A stretch of DNA of 64,000 nucleotides, taken from Pseudomonas sp. PDM18. GTDB lineage: Bacteria; Pseudomonadota; Gammaproteobacteria; Pseudomonadales; Pseudomonadaceae. Made by a program: the position numbers and the translations under genes. Below the pieces are notes generated by a model. It was not told the DNA's origin and searched no databases. It worked only from the letters and a program-made list of their open reading frames with translations. Below are positions 28,118 through 36,826 of the stretch, piece by piece (the stretch's first letter is position 1; every line of letters starts with the position of its first letter). The stretch spans positions 1-64,000 of the forward strand of contig NZ_JACVBX010000010.1 of assembly GCF_014852585.1 (NCBI RefSeq), written 5' to 3'.

Positions 28118-29601
28118 GGTTGTCCGCCCTGCGCGATGCCGGCCGCGCTCCGGCGCTGCCCCTGCGTATCGAGCTGGAAGACGGTGCCGGCCCGGCCGAA
28201 CTGCGCCTGGACAGCCTGCTGCGCGTCTTGCCCGGCCAGCGCTACGTCGCTGCGGCCAATTGGCGCGGCCGCCCGGTGCTGGCCAAGCTGCTGGTCGGAG
28301 GCAAAGCCGCGCGGCACTTCCAGCGCGAACGCGAGGGCGTGCGCCTGCTCGCCGAGCAAGGCCTGACCACGCCTCAATTGCTCGCCGACGGCCTGAAGGA
28401 CGGTGAGGGCGGCTGGTTGCTCTTCGAGTTCCTCGAGAGCGCCGAGAGCCTCTGGGGTGCCTGGCGTGCCGCGGAGGGCGAGCCACTGCTATCCGATGGC
28501 CAGGCCGCGGTCATCTCCGAGGCGCTGACTGCCATCGCCCGTATGCACGCCAAGGGCCTGTGGCAGGAAGACCTGCACCTGGACAACCTGCTGCGCCACG
28601 CCGGGCAGACGTACCTGATCGATGGCGCCGGCATCCGCGCGGAAACCCCCGGCCGGCCGCTGTCGCGCAAGCATGTGCTGGAAAACCTCGGCGTGTTCTT
28701 CGCCCAGCTGCCGGCGAGCCTCGACCCCTATCTCGAAGAGCTGCTGATCCACTATTTGCTGGCCAATGGCGAGCACGCGCTGCCCCTGGAGGCCTTGCAG
28801 AAGGAAATCGCCAGGGTTCGGCGCTGGCGCGTCGGCGACCTGATGAAGAAGATCGCCCGCGACTGCAGCCTGTTCAGTGTGTTCAAGGGACCGTTCGGTC
28901 TGCGCGCGGTGCGCCGCGAGGAAGAGGAAGGGCTGCAGCCCTTGCTGGCCGATCCCGACGCCTTCATTGCCAAGGGGCATATCTATAAGACCGGCGGCGC
29001 CGCGACGGTCGCCCGCGTCGAACTCGACGGCCGGCTGCTGTTGGTCAAGCGCTACAACATCAAGAACCTGCTGCACTGGTTCAAGCGCTTCTGGCGACCC
29101 AGCCGTGCCTGGGCCTCCTGGCGTGAAGGCAATCGACTGGATTTCCTCGGCATTGCCACGCCAAAGCCGCTGGCGGTCATCGAGCGCCGCTGGCTGTGGC
29201 TGCGTGGCCCGGCCTTCCTGATTACCGATTACCTGGCGGGTCAGGATATAATCGCCCGTTTCAAACCCTACCTGGAGCAACAGGCAGGGGGCGGCCTGCC
29301 GCCGGAATCGGATCTTGTGGCCCTGGACAGACTGTTCGCGGCGCTGGTGCGCGAGCGCATCAGCCACGGCGACCTGAAAGGGCACAACCTGTTCTGGCAG
29401 GAGCAGGGCGAAGGCGGGCAGTGGTCGTTGATCGACCTCGATGCCATGCAGCGCCACTCGCGAGAAGCGAGCTTCGCCCGCGCCTATGCCCGCGACCGTG
29501 CGCGCTTCCTGCGCAACTGGCCAGAGGGCAGCGCACTGCACCGGCTGCTCGACGAACGTTTACCGCGGGTGCCAGGCACCCGCCCAGATGAAAGAGGCTA
29601 G
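28114..29601 (+). CDS. Tandem two-domain LPS-kinase-like protein (PA5006-like)
   Basis: 495 residues, roughly twice the length of its neighbours, because two kinase folds are fused. Domain 1 (about 30-240): K58 in VLAKLL, WQEDLHLDN with D153, and YLIDGAG. Domain 2 (about 280-480): VKRYNIKN near 312, SHGDLKGHN near 417-425, and SLIDLDAM. Both carry catalytic-type Asp residues, so both could be active. The family acts on the LPS core at the cytoplasmic face. Starts with ATG overlapping the previous stop, and is followed after 5 bp by the carbamoyltransferase. Confidence 0.85.
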   Translation: MRLSALRDAGRAPALPLRIELEDGAGPAELRLDSLLRVLPGQRYVAAANWRGRPVLAKLLVGGKAARHFQREREGVRLLAEQGLTTPQLLADGLKDGEGGWLLFEFLESAESLWGAWRAAEGEPLLSDGQAAVISEALTAIARMHAKGLWQEDLHLDNLLRHAGQTYLIDGAGIRAETPGRPLSRKHVLENLGVFFAQLPASLDPYLEELLIHYLLANGEHALPLEALQKEIARVRRWRVGDLMKKIARDCSLFSVFKGPFGLRAVRREEEEGLQPLLADPDAFIAKGHIYKTGGAATVARVELDGRLLLVKRYNIKNLLHWFKRFWRPSRAWASWREGNRLDFLGIATPKPLAVIERRWLWLRGPAFLITDYLAGQDIIARFKPYLEQQAGGGLPPESDLVALDRLFAALVRERISHGDLKGHNLFWQEQGEGGQWSLIDLDAMQRHSREASFARAYARDRARFLRNWPEGSALHRLLDERLPRVPGTRPDERG

Positions 29602-29606
29602 ACCCT

Positions 29607-31361
29607 GTGGCATTGACCATCCTCGGCCTGTCCGGCGCCGTAAGCCATGACCCTTCCGCCGCCCTGTACATCGACGGCAAGCTGGTCGCGGCTGTCGAAG
29701 AAGAGCGCTTCGTCCGCGACAAGCACGCGAAGAACCGCATGCCCTACGAGTCGGCCAAGTTCTGCCTGGAGCAGGCCGGGATCAAGCCTTCGGACGTTGA
29801 CGTGGTGGCCATTCCCTTCGCCCCCATCAGCATCTTCGACAAGGCCCGCTGGCACTACGCCAAGCGCTACGCCTACGCACCTGACCGTGCGCTGGACGCT
29901 ATCCTGCTCGGCAATCGCCGCTACCACCGCTACTACAAGCGCATCCAGTGGTGCCTGCAGCAGTTGGGCTTCGATCTGAAGAAGACCAAGATCCAGCCGG
30001 TCGAGCACCACCTGGCCCACGCCTCCAGCGCCTACCACTGCTCGGGCTTCAAGGAGAAGACGGCGATCCTCGGGATCGACGGGAAGGGCGAGTACGCCAC
30101 CACCTTCTTCGGCTACGGCGAGAACGGCAAGATCCACAAGATCAAGGAGTTCTACGATCCGGACTCCCTGGGCGGCCTGTACGGCGCGCTGACCGAGTAC
30201 CTCGGCTTCGACATGCTCGACGGCGAGTTCAAGGTCATGGGCATGGCGCCCTATGGTGATGCCAGCAAGTACGATTTCTCCCGCCTCGCCAAGTTCGAGA
30301 ACGGCGAGCTGATCATCAACACCGACTACGCCAATGTCATCGGCTTCCGTCGCTACAAGGAAAAGGGCAAGGGTTACTACTTCTCGCCCAAGCTGATCGA
30401 GTGGCTCGGTCCGAAGCGTGAAGGCGATATCGCCGACGATCCTTACATCCACTATGCCGCCAGCATCCAGGCACTGTTCGAGAAGTTGGCGCTGGAGATG
30501 ATGGATTACTACCTGGGCGACATCATCCGCGAGACCGGCAAGATTGCCTTCGCCGGCGGTTGCGCGCTGAACGTCAAGCTCAACCAGAAGATCATCGCCC
30601 GTCCCGAGGTCAAGGAGCTGTACGTGCAGCCCGCGGCCAGCGACGCCGGCACCGCGGTCGGTGCGGCGGCCTACGCCTCCTGGGAGCGTGGCGTGCCGGT
30701 CGAGAAGATGGAGCACGTCTACCTCGGCCCGGAATACAGCAACGAAGACGTCATCGCCGCCTGCGCCCGCCACGAGGCCAAGCCGCAGTGGCGCAAGATC
30801 GACAACGTCCCCGAGCACATCGCCAAGGTGCTGGTCGAAGGCAACCCGGTGGCCTGGTTCCAGGGTCGCCTGGAGTTCGGCCCGCGCGCATTGGGCGGCC
30901 GTTCCATCATCGGTTGCCCGAGCATCGCCGGCGTCGCCGACCGCATCAACGCGCAGATCAAGTTCCGCGAGCGCTGGAGGCCCTTCTGTCCGTCGATGCT
31001 CGATACTGTCGGCCCGCAGATGTTCAAGATCGATCACCCGGCGCCATTCATGACCTTCACCTTCGAAGTCAACGAAGAGTGGAAGACCCGCGTGCCGGAG
31101 GTCGTCCACGAGGACGGCACCTCGCGCGCCCAGGTCCTCAAGCGTGAATTCAACCCGCGCTACTACGACATGATGAAGGAACTGGAGAAGCTCACCGGCA
31201 ACGGTGTGGCGCTCAACACCTCGCTGAACCGCCGTGGCGAACCCATGGTGTGCTCGCCGACCGATGCGCTGAACATGTTCTACGGCTCGGACCTGCAGTA
31301 CTTGATCATGCAGGACATCCTGGTGGTCAAGGATGGCACCGCCGCCAGCCAGGCAGGCTGA
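29607..31361 (+). CDS. Carbamoyltransferase, LPS core (NodU/CmcH family)
   Basis: Transfers a carbamoyl group from carbamoyl phosphate, through carbamoyl-AMP, to a sugar hydroxyl. In P. aeruginosa the equivalent (PA5005) modifies heptose II of the core with O-carbamoyl. 584 residues. YrdC-like/Kae1-like parts show VEEERFVRDKHAKNRMP, the metal-binding EHHLAHA (133-139), FAGGCALNV (~315) and the C-terminal GRLEFGPRALGGRS (~419-432). The start is GTG at 29607 with an AGAGG box 10 nt upstream. It is the last tightly packed gene of the waa operon. Confidence 0.92.
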   Translation: MALTILGLSGAVSHDPSAALYIDGKLVAAVEEERFVRDKHAKNRMPYESAKFCLEQAGIKPSDVDVVAIPFAPISIFDKARWHYAKRYAYAPDRALDAILLGNRRYHRYYKRIQWCLQQLGFDLKKTKIQPVEHHLAHASSAYHCSGFKEKTAILGIDGKGEYATTFFGYGENGKIHKIKEFYDPDSLGGLYGALTEYLGFDMLDGEFKVMGMAPYGDASKYDFSRLAKFENGELIINTDYANVIGFRRYKEKGKGYYFSPKLIEWLGPKREGDIADDPYIHYAASIQALFEKLALEMMDYYLGDIIRETGKIAFAGGCALNVKLNQKIIARPEVKELYVQPAASDAGTAVGAAAYASWERGVPVEKMEHVYLGPEYSNEDVIAACARHEAKPQWRKIDNVPEHIAKVLVEGNPVAWFQGRLEFGPRALGGRSIIGCPSIAGVADRINAQIKFRERWRPFCPSMLDTVGPQMFKIDHPAPFMTFTFEVNEEWKTRVPEVVHEDGTSRAQVLKREFNPRYYDMMKELEKLTGNGVALNTSLNRRGEPMVCSPTDALNMFYGSDLQYLIMQDILVVKDGTAASQAG

Positions 31362-31407
31362 GTCCGCCAGGTTGTTTCCAGCCGGCTCCGCCAGGGGGCC
31401 GGTTTCC

Positions 31408-32397
31408 ATGTCGGGAAGACGCGTCGTGAAAGTGATGTTGATGGTGATGGACGAGCAGAGGGTCATCCTCGATCGTCTTTATGAGGTCATCCAGAGCAAT
31501 TGCTCCGAGTGCGAGATTCATCGCCTGAGCAAGGCGCAGCAGATGAACTTGGGGCCGTACCTCATCGCTGCCGATTTCCGTCGTTTCGACCGCATCGTGA
31601 TCTTCTCGCGCCTCAAGCGCATGGTGCCGCAGCTCGCTGTGCTGCGCAGCCTGCCCAACCTGGTGATCCTCGAGCACGACGCCTATCAGAACTACATGCC
31701 CGGCAGTAAGTATCGGGGCAAGTACTCGGCGCTACTGCACAGGCTCCCGGGAGCGCGCATCCTCGTGTCGGGGGCGCTGGTGGCCCAGCGGCTAGCGGAC
31801 GAAGGAATCGACGTGCGTTTTGTCTCCAAGGGATATGACGAGGAGATGCTGCGCAACATCGGCAGCGAACGCGATATCCCGGTCGGCTTCCTCGGCAGCC
31901 TGAAGAGCAGCGAGTACAGCCAGCGCAAGAACATGCTGGAAAGCATCGCCAAGCGCGTGCCGATGCTCATCACCCGCACAGCCTCGGGTGCGGAGTACCT
32001 GGAGACCCTAAACCGCATCGCGATCTTCGTCAGTGCCGATATCGGCATGGGCGAGTTCATGATCAAGAACTTCGAGGCCATGGCCTGCGGCTGCGTCCTG
32101 CTGGCCTGGAGCCAGGGGGAAGAGGACCGCCTGCTGGGCTTCGAGGATATGCACAACGTGGTGTTCTATCGCTCGGTGGACGAGGCGGCGGAAAAGATCC
32201 GCCAGCTTCAGGCCGACCCCGAACTGGCCCGGCGGATTGCCCAGGCTGGCCAGGCATTCGTTGAGGAGCGCTACACCTTCGCCCGGGTCGGCAAGGACCT
32301 GGCGGCAGCCATCGCGGAACCCATGCGGGGCTGGTCGATGCCCGGCGCGCAGACCCGTTGGTGGGCCCGTGTGCGCTTCGGTTTCCGGGTGGGCTGA
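31408..32397 (+). CDS. Putative LPS core glycosyltransferase (PA5004/WapH-like position)
   Basis: 329 residues with GT-B-type features: an N-terminal half with hydrophobic strands, and a C-terminal donor-site-like segment MIKNFEAMACGCVLLAWSQG followed by GFEDMHNVVFYRSVDEAA, typical of GT1/GT4-like enzymes. A terminal stretch FVEERYTFARVGKDL is also family-like. Position after the carbamoyltransferase matches PA5004 (wapH), a core outer-residue transferase. Start: ATG 31408 (AGGGGG upstream) or GTG 31426 (GGAAG upstream). The sugar is unknown. Confidence 0.78.
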   Translation: MSGRRVVKVMLMVMDEQRVILDRLYEVIQSNCSECEIHRLSKAQQMNLGPYLIAADFRRFDRIVIFSRLKRMVPQLAVLRSLPNLVILEHDAYQNYMPGSKYRGKYSALLHRLPGARILVSGALVAQRLADEGIDVRFVSKGYDEEMLRNIGSERDIPVGFLGSLKSSEYSQRKNMLESIAKRVPMLITRTASGAEYLETLNRIAIFVSADIGMGEFMIKNFEAMACGCVLLAWSQGEEDRLLGFEDMHNVVFYRSVDEAAEKIRQLQADPELARRIAQAGQAFVEERYTFARVGKDLAAAIAEPMRGWSMPGAQTRWWARVRFGFRVG

Positions 32398-32448
32398 CAT
32401 GACGTCAATGCAGCATTCGCCCGGTGGCGCCGTAGCCAAGGGGCGGTC

Positions 32449-33132
32449 GTGAGTCAGAGTCTTCATTCTGCGCAATGGGTGGAAGACAACCTGCCACCGG
32501 AGCTCCGGATGCTTCTCGGGCGAGCCGAGCGAGTCATCCTGGTGGCGAACAACCCGGCAATCAGTGTCGGGGATTTCGACGCTCTGGCGCTTGGCCCGCG
32601 CGATGTCGTGGTGAGCTTCAATACCGCTGTCAAAGCCGAATTGCTTAGCCCCGAGACGGGCAACGTGTTCGTCCATGGCTACCACGGGCAGGACTTCCAC
32701 TTCTTCGGATTGCCGTGCCGCCCGTGCATAACGAGGCTGTTCGAGCAATCGCCGGAGCGCTGTTTCACCCTGCTGGTGGGAGTGGTCAATCCGATGTCTG
32801 CGTTGTCCCGGGTGGCGATCTACGAGGATCGCATCCCGCTGCCGACCCTGCTCGACTATCCCCGCATGCGTCCCAGCGGCAAACCGTTCGCCGGTCCTTC
32901 CACCGGCTTCAACGCCATGGTGGTGTTCGACTGGCTGCTGGGCCGGCCGGGTTATACCTACGAGTTGTTCGCTCTGGGGTTTTCCAATGAGGCGGGCACT
33001 CTGTGGAAAGGACATGCGTGGGACTACGAGCGCGCCTGGATGCATGCATCCCGCGTGCGTGTGATTGCCCTGGAAAGCGCCGGAAAGCGCTGGTGGTGGC
33101 CTTGGCGTTTCGGAGGGAAGAAAGGGAAATGA
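32449..33132 (+). CDS. Putative GT29-like glycosyltransferase in the LPS core locus
   Basis: 227 residues, start GTG at 32449 with AAGGGG 5 nt before it. The order of motifs recalls sialyltransferase family GT29: an N-terminal nucleotide-binding strand RVILVANNPAI (28-38), VVVSFNTA (53-60), then PSTGFNAMVVFDWLL (150-164) followed by YELFALGFS (171-179), and H189-A-W-D-Y-E194, an exact H-x4-E like the family's VS motif. GT29 enzymes transfer acidic sugars from CMP donors, so a CMP-linked acidic sugar such as Kdo or a nonulosonate is possible. The assignment is motif-based only. The C terminus is Trp/Lys rich. Confidence 0.55.
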   Translation: MSQSLHSAQWVEDNLPPELRMLLGRAERVILVANNPAISVGDFDALALGPRDVVVSFNTAVKAELLSPETGNVFVHGYHGQDFHFFGLPCRPCITRLFEQSPERCFTLLVGVVNPMSALSRVAIYEDRIPLPTLLDYPRMRPSGKPFAGPSTGFNAMVVFDWLLGRPGYTYELFALGFSNEAGTLWKGHAWDYERAWMHASRVRVIALESAGKRWWWPWRFGGKKGK

Positions 33133-33169
33133 GCGGTCACCAGTCGAGCCTTGTCGCCGGAGTCGCTCC

Positions 33170-33973
33170 GTGAAGATTGCTGTTGCCTTCTTCGGTATTC
33201 CGCGCAATTCCGAGCTGTGTTTCCCCCAGATTCAGCGCAACATCCTGCAGGCCCTTCCGGCCGGCGCGCAGGTGTCCTGCTTCTATCACCTCTATCGCCT
33301 GCGCGAGGTCTTCAACCCGCGCTCGGGTGAGGCCGGGGTACTCGGCGAAGAGAACTTCGCCCCTTTCCAGGGCATGACCGGTCTGATCGAAGAGCCGGAG
33401 CTTTGCCTGGAGCGCTGGAACTACGAAGCGCTCCAGCAGCGCGGGGATACCTGGAAAGACGATTTCCGCTCCATCCGCAACTTGATCCACCAACTCAACT
33501 CCCTGCACCAGGTGACCTCGCTGCTGGCCCTGACTGATCCGGACTTCGTGGTCTACGTACGCCCGGACATCTTCTTCCATGATCCTTTGCCGGGCTACGT
33601 GTTCGCACAGCCGCAGAGGCGCCGCAAGAATGTCTACGTGCCCAACTGGCAGTGGTGGGGCGGGCTCAACGACCGCTTTGCCATCTGCGGTCGTGAGGTG
33701 TACCGGGCCTACGGCTGCCGGGCCGAGGAGATGCTGGACTTCTGTGATGCAACCGGGCGCTCGCTGCACTCCGAGCGGTTGCTGAAGTTCGTCTTGCAAC
33801 GCCATGGCGCGCGGGTCTGCCTGATGGATACTACGGCCTCGCGGGTGCGCATCGACGGACAGTTCGCGGAGGAACCGTTCTCATCGAAGCGCTCGATGGG
33901 CAAACGGGAGAATCGCTACTTCCACAAGGGCGCGCAGCTGCGAACCTGGCTGGACAGGCACGGTATTCTCTAG
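33170..33973 (+). CDS. Unrecognised protein, glycosyltransferase-like
   Basis: 267 residues, start GTG at 33170 with CGGAG 8 nt upstream. The N terminus KIAVAFFGIPRN is a Rossmann-like first strand. A central segment VVYVRPDIFFHDPL (~123-136) could be a donor/metal site of the R-P-D type seen in several uncharacterised GT-A-like transferases. No firm family is recognised. A W-rich stretch (NWQWWGGLNDRFAICGREV) resembles acceptor-recognition regions in such enzymes. Context between core glycosyltransferases supports a role in LPS outer-core assembly. Its stop is 66 bp from the stop of a convergent GT2 gene. Confidence 0.65.
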   Translation: MKIAVAFFGIPRNSELCFPQIQRNILQALPAGAQVSCFYHLYRLREVFNPRSGEAGVLGEENFAPFQGMTGLIEEPELCLERWNYEALQQRGDTWKDDFRSIRNLIHQLNSLHQVTSLLALTDPDFVVYVRPDIFFHDPLPGYVFAQPQRRRKNVYVPNWQWWGGLNDRFAICGREVYRAYGCRAEEMLDFCDATGRSLHSERLLKFVLQRHGARVCLMDTTASRVRIDGQFAEEPFSSKRSMGKRENRYFHKGAQLRTWLDRHGIL

Positions 33974-34039
33974 GTTGCGGTGAAAGCTGCGGCCAGCCAG
34001 GTTGCCCCGCCTGGCCGGGTCGAAGCGGGGCGTCAGAAA

Positions 34040-34960
34040 CTATCTGGCGACCTTCTTCCTGCGCTTGGCATTGAGCCAGAGTCGCAGCGCCTTGCGGGTA
34101 TAGGACAGCTTGAAGATGACGCGCCAGTCGCGCTTCAGGGCCATACGGAAGAAGTGCTTGGCCGAGAGGTCGTCGTCCGTCAGGTAGGCTTCGCGGAACA
34201 GTGACAGGCAGCGCTGGGTGTAATAGGCCTTGCTCAGCTTCTGCCAGTCGCCATCGAGGCGCCGGAAGACTTCCTCTACCAGTTCTACCCCGATCTCCTT
34301 CGAGTAGTGGAACTGGTGGCGCAGGCTGTCATCGTGGCGGTGGATGGTCGCCAGGGGCTTTTCCAGGATGGTGCAGGGATAGCTGGCCAGCACCTGCGCA
34401 AACACCGGGATGTCCTCGGCATTGCGGAAATTTTCCGGGTACAGGCCCCGCTCGAACACCTCCCGATGCATGACACAGGCACCATTGGAAAGGTTGATGC
34501 TCTTGTCGATCAGGTAGCCGCGCACCCTTTCCAACGGTGTCCGCGGAAGCGCCTGTGGCGTTCGCTCCACCGTCCGATCGCAGGTCTTTGCCAGGTAGCC
34601 GCCAATCACCATGCGACTGTGCGGGAACTGCTCGATGTGCTGACGCGCGGCTCTCAAGGCTCCAGGGGTCATTTCATCGTCGGCGTCCAGGAAGATCAGA
34701 TAGTCCCCCCGGGTTTCGGCGATCCCGCGATTGCGTACGGTGGCGAGGCCGCCGTTTTCCTTGCGCAGGCTGCGGAAATTGCCGAACTGATGATGAAGGG
34801 CTTCGATCAGGGCCGGCGTACCGTCCGACGAACCGTCGTCGATGATCAGTAACTCGCTGTGCTCATCCAATTGAGCAGCGACGGACTCGACGGCGCGTCG
34901 GAGCACGTGCGCATAGTTGTACGCGGGGATTACAACGCTGATCAGTGGTCTTGCTGTCAT
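34040..34960 (-). CDS. GT2-family glycosyltransferase
   Basis: 306 residues, single-domain GT-A enzyme. N terminus LISVVIPAYNYAHVLRRAVESV, then ELLIIDDGSSDGT and FLDADDEMTPGAL (DxD-type metal site) are diagnostic of GT2. Further on, NLSNGACVMHREVF and NAEDIPVFAQVL suit the acceptor/base region. Likely an LPS core or O-chain initiating sugar transferase, occupying a place comparable to PAO1 wapR, but the sugar is not deducible. Start: ATG at 34960 favoured over GTG at 34993; neither has a clear ribosome binding site. It is on the opposite strand to its neighbours. Confidence 0.85.
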   Translation of the reverse strand: MTARPLISVVIPAYNYAHVLRRAVESVAAQLDEHSELLIIDDGSSDGTPALIEALHHQFGNFRSLRKENGGLATVRNRGIAETRGDYLIFLDADDEMTPGALRAARQHIEQFPHSRMVIGGYLAKTCDRTVERTPQALPRTPLERVRGYLIDKSINLSNGACVMHREVFERGLYPENFRNAEDIPVFAQVLASYPCTILEKPLATIHRHDDSLRHQFHYSKEIGVELVEEVFRRLDGDWQKLSKAYYTQRCLSLFREAYLTDDDLSAKHFFRMALKRDWRVIFKLSYTRKALRLWLNAKRRKKVAR

Positions 34961-34993
34961 GAGAAGAGCGTCATTGCGTAGCTGTCCATCCAC

Positions 34994-35325
34994 TAGCTGG
35001 CATCAGGATATGCGAGGCTGCGATCTGCCTTGGGGCGTTCGTCACAGCAGATTCAAATCAAGTCGCAGCGGCTTGTGCCTGCTCGGGCCCTGGGTGACTC
35101 GACGCGAGTGCCACTGCACAAGTCGTTCCGGGCGACGAATAGTATCCTGTTGAAAGACTTGTATCCAAGGTTCTACAGACGGCCTGAGCCGGTCGTCGAG
35201 TTTCGCCGGGCAACCCTTTATAGGGCGCTGTTTCGACACTTCAGGCGTAGGAGAGTGCTTGCTCCGGGTTGATTCTTTGAGCAGGAAACTGCTGAATGCT
35301 GCCTTTCTGGTGATTCATATCCAAG
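34994..35325. other. Gap with no convincing gene
   Basis: About 330 bp between the divergent GT2 and ArnT-like genes, visibly richer in A/T than its surroundings. An 80-codon open frame at 35030-35272 (plus) ends in an Arg-rich stretch (RATLYRALFRHFRRRR) and has no ribosome binding site. It may be a decayed gene end. Promoters for both flanking genes should lie here; none could be assigned with confidence. Confidence 0.4.
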
Positions 35326-36825
35326 ATGAAGGGTTTCATGGGAAGTCATGTAGTCGGGCGTTCGTTTTTTTCCGCAGTCAGCGAAGGAAAGCTACTGTGG
35401 TGCGTTTTCCTTGCCAGCCTCGTTTTGTCATTGATTGCATCCTTCTGCAACCCGATCATCGGACGTGATGCGGCCCTGTACATGGATCTTGCTGGCATCT
35501 ATCAGCAGCAGGGTGTCACCGGTGCGTTGCAGCGCTTCGACTGGCCCTGGTTCTCCATATTGCTGGGCATGACGAGCCAGGTGACGGGCCTGAGCTTTGA
35601 GCTGCTTGCCCGGGTGTTCTGCGAGCTGCTCACGGCTGTCGCCTGTGTCGCCTGCGTCGATCTGGTCCGCCGATTCCGCCCGGCGTCGCTGCCCTGGGCC
35701 TGCTTCGCCGTGCTGGCAGTGCCGGCGTTCAATGACTATCGCGGCGACATCCTGCGCGAGAACGGTTTCTGGGCTTTCTCGCTCATCGGCTTGTGCTACA
35801 TGCAGAGCTGGGTGCAGCAGCGTCGTCCCGCCAGTTTATTGCTGGCCTTCCTGGCTGTCGTCGTGGCGGCGGCGTTTCGCTTCGAGGCCGTCTACCTGCT
35901 GCTGGTCGTGCCGGTGATGGAGGTGCTGAGAGTCCGTGGGAATTCCATGCGTCGCGGCATGCGTGCGGCCATTGGCATTGCGTTGATCGGCGCGGTAGTC
36001 GCAGGGACGCTGTGGGCCGGCCGTCACGGCCTGCTTCCCCAGGGGCGGGTGGCCGAGCTGGTGGACTATCTGGACCTGTCGAGCGTCCTGCGGAATTTCC
36101 ACACCTTCGCGGATGGCGTGGCGCAGGCGATGCCCTTCGAGTATGCCCGCGACAGTGCTCCGCAGATCATTCTCTTCGGCTTGCTGTGCTATGTGGCCAG
36201 CAAGGTTCTCGGCGTTTTCGGCGTCCTGATGTTGCCGCTGTTCGTGGGTGCCGTCGAGCAATGGCGGGCGCGGGAAAACCGCTGGCTGCTGCTGGATATC
36301 GCTGCCGTTGGCTACATCGCCCTGCTGCTGGTTTTCGCCCTGAGCCACCTGTTCCTGTCGAGTCGGTACGTGGCATTCGCCGGCTTTCTGCTGCTGCCCC
36401 GGGTGGCGTGGGGGCTGAGCCTGATGGCCCAGCACTGGCCGCGAACCCGTGGTGCCATGGTGGTGATTCTGGTGGCGATGGCCCTGGCGAACGTAGTGTC
36501 GCTGTCGGCGCCCAAGACTCACCTGCGCGAGGCCGGCCACTGGGTGGGAGCACATCTGCCGAAGTCGGCGAGCGTGTATCAGGATGACAACCGGGTGAGC
36601 TACTATGCGGGCTGGGGATATGGCCGGGAAAGCCTGGACCGCGATCACGCGCTGGCACTGACCGGCAAGGGTACCTACGAGTATTTTGTCCTAGACCTCA
36701 AGCGCAAGGCTGATCAGCAACTGCCCGCGCTACTGAAGCAAGGCCTGGTGCCACTGGCACAGTTCCACAACCGCAAGGGTGAGACCTACGTGATCCTGCG
36801 TCGTGGCGGTGCGCAGCAGCCCTGA
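35326..36825 (+). CDS. ArnT/PMT-like membrane glycosyltransferase (GT-C fold)
   Basis: 499 residues with about eleven hydrophobic segments. The first periplasmic loop carries NPIIGRDAALYMDLAGIY (~44-61), matching the position of the catalytic Asp in ArnT/PMT (GT83/GT39) enzymes, which use undecaprenyl-phosphate sugars on the periplasmic side. The C terminus is a soluble segment ending at a conserved-looking ETYVILRR. Located where PAO1 has waaL, though this is not a Wzy/WaaL-type ligase. Probably adds a lipid-linked sugar to lipid A or core. Start at 35326, alternative ATG 35338; no strong ribosome binding site for either. Confidence 0.72.
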   Translation: MKGFMGSHVVGRSFFSAVSEGKLLWCVFLASLVLSLIASFCNPIIGRDAALYMDLAGIYQQQGVTGALQRFDWPWFSILLGMTSQVTGLSFELLARVFCELLTAVACVACVDLVRRFRPASLPWACFAVLAVPAFNDYRGDILRENGFWAFSLIGLCYMQSWVQQRRPASLLLAFLAVVVAAAFRFEAVYLLLVVPVMEVLRVRGNSMRRGMRAAIGIALIGAVVAGTLWAGRHGLLPQGRVAELVDYLDLSSVLRNFHTFADGVAQAMPFEYARDSAPQIILFGLLCYVASKVLGVFGVLMLPLFVGAVEQWRARENRWLLLDIAAVGYIALLLVFALSHLFLSSRYVAFAGFLLLPRVAWGLSLMAQHWPRTRGAMVVILVAMALANVVSLSAPKTHLREAGHWVGAHLPKSASVYQDDNRVSYYAGWGYGRESLDRDHALALTGKGTYEYFVLDLKRKADQQLPALLKQGLVPLAQFHNRKGETYVILRRGGAQQP

Positions 36826-36826
36826 T

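Noticed and set aside
28027..28377. Possible extra small gene opposite the tandem kinase
   Set aside because: Low-complexity antisense frame within an overlapping operon of real genes.
35030..35272. 80-codon frame between the GT2 and ArnT-like genes
   Set aside because: No ribosome binding site, no family; kept only as a possible remnant in the findings.
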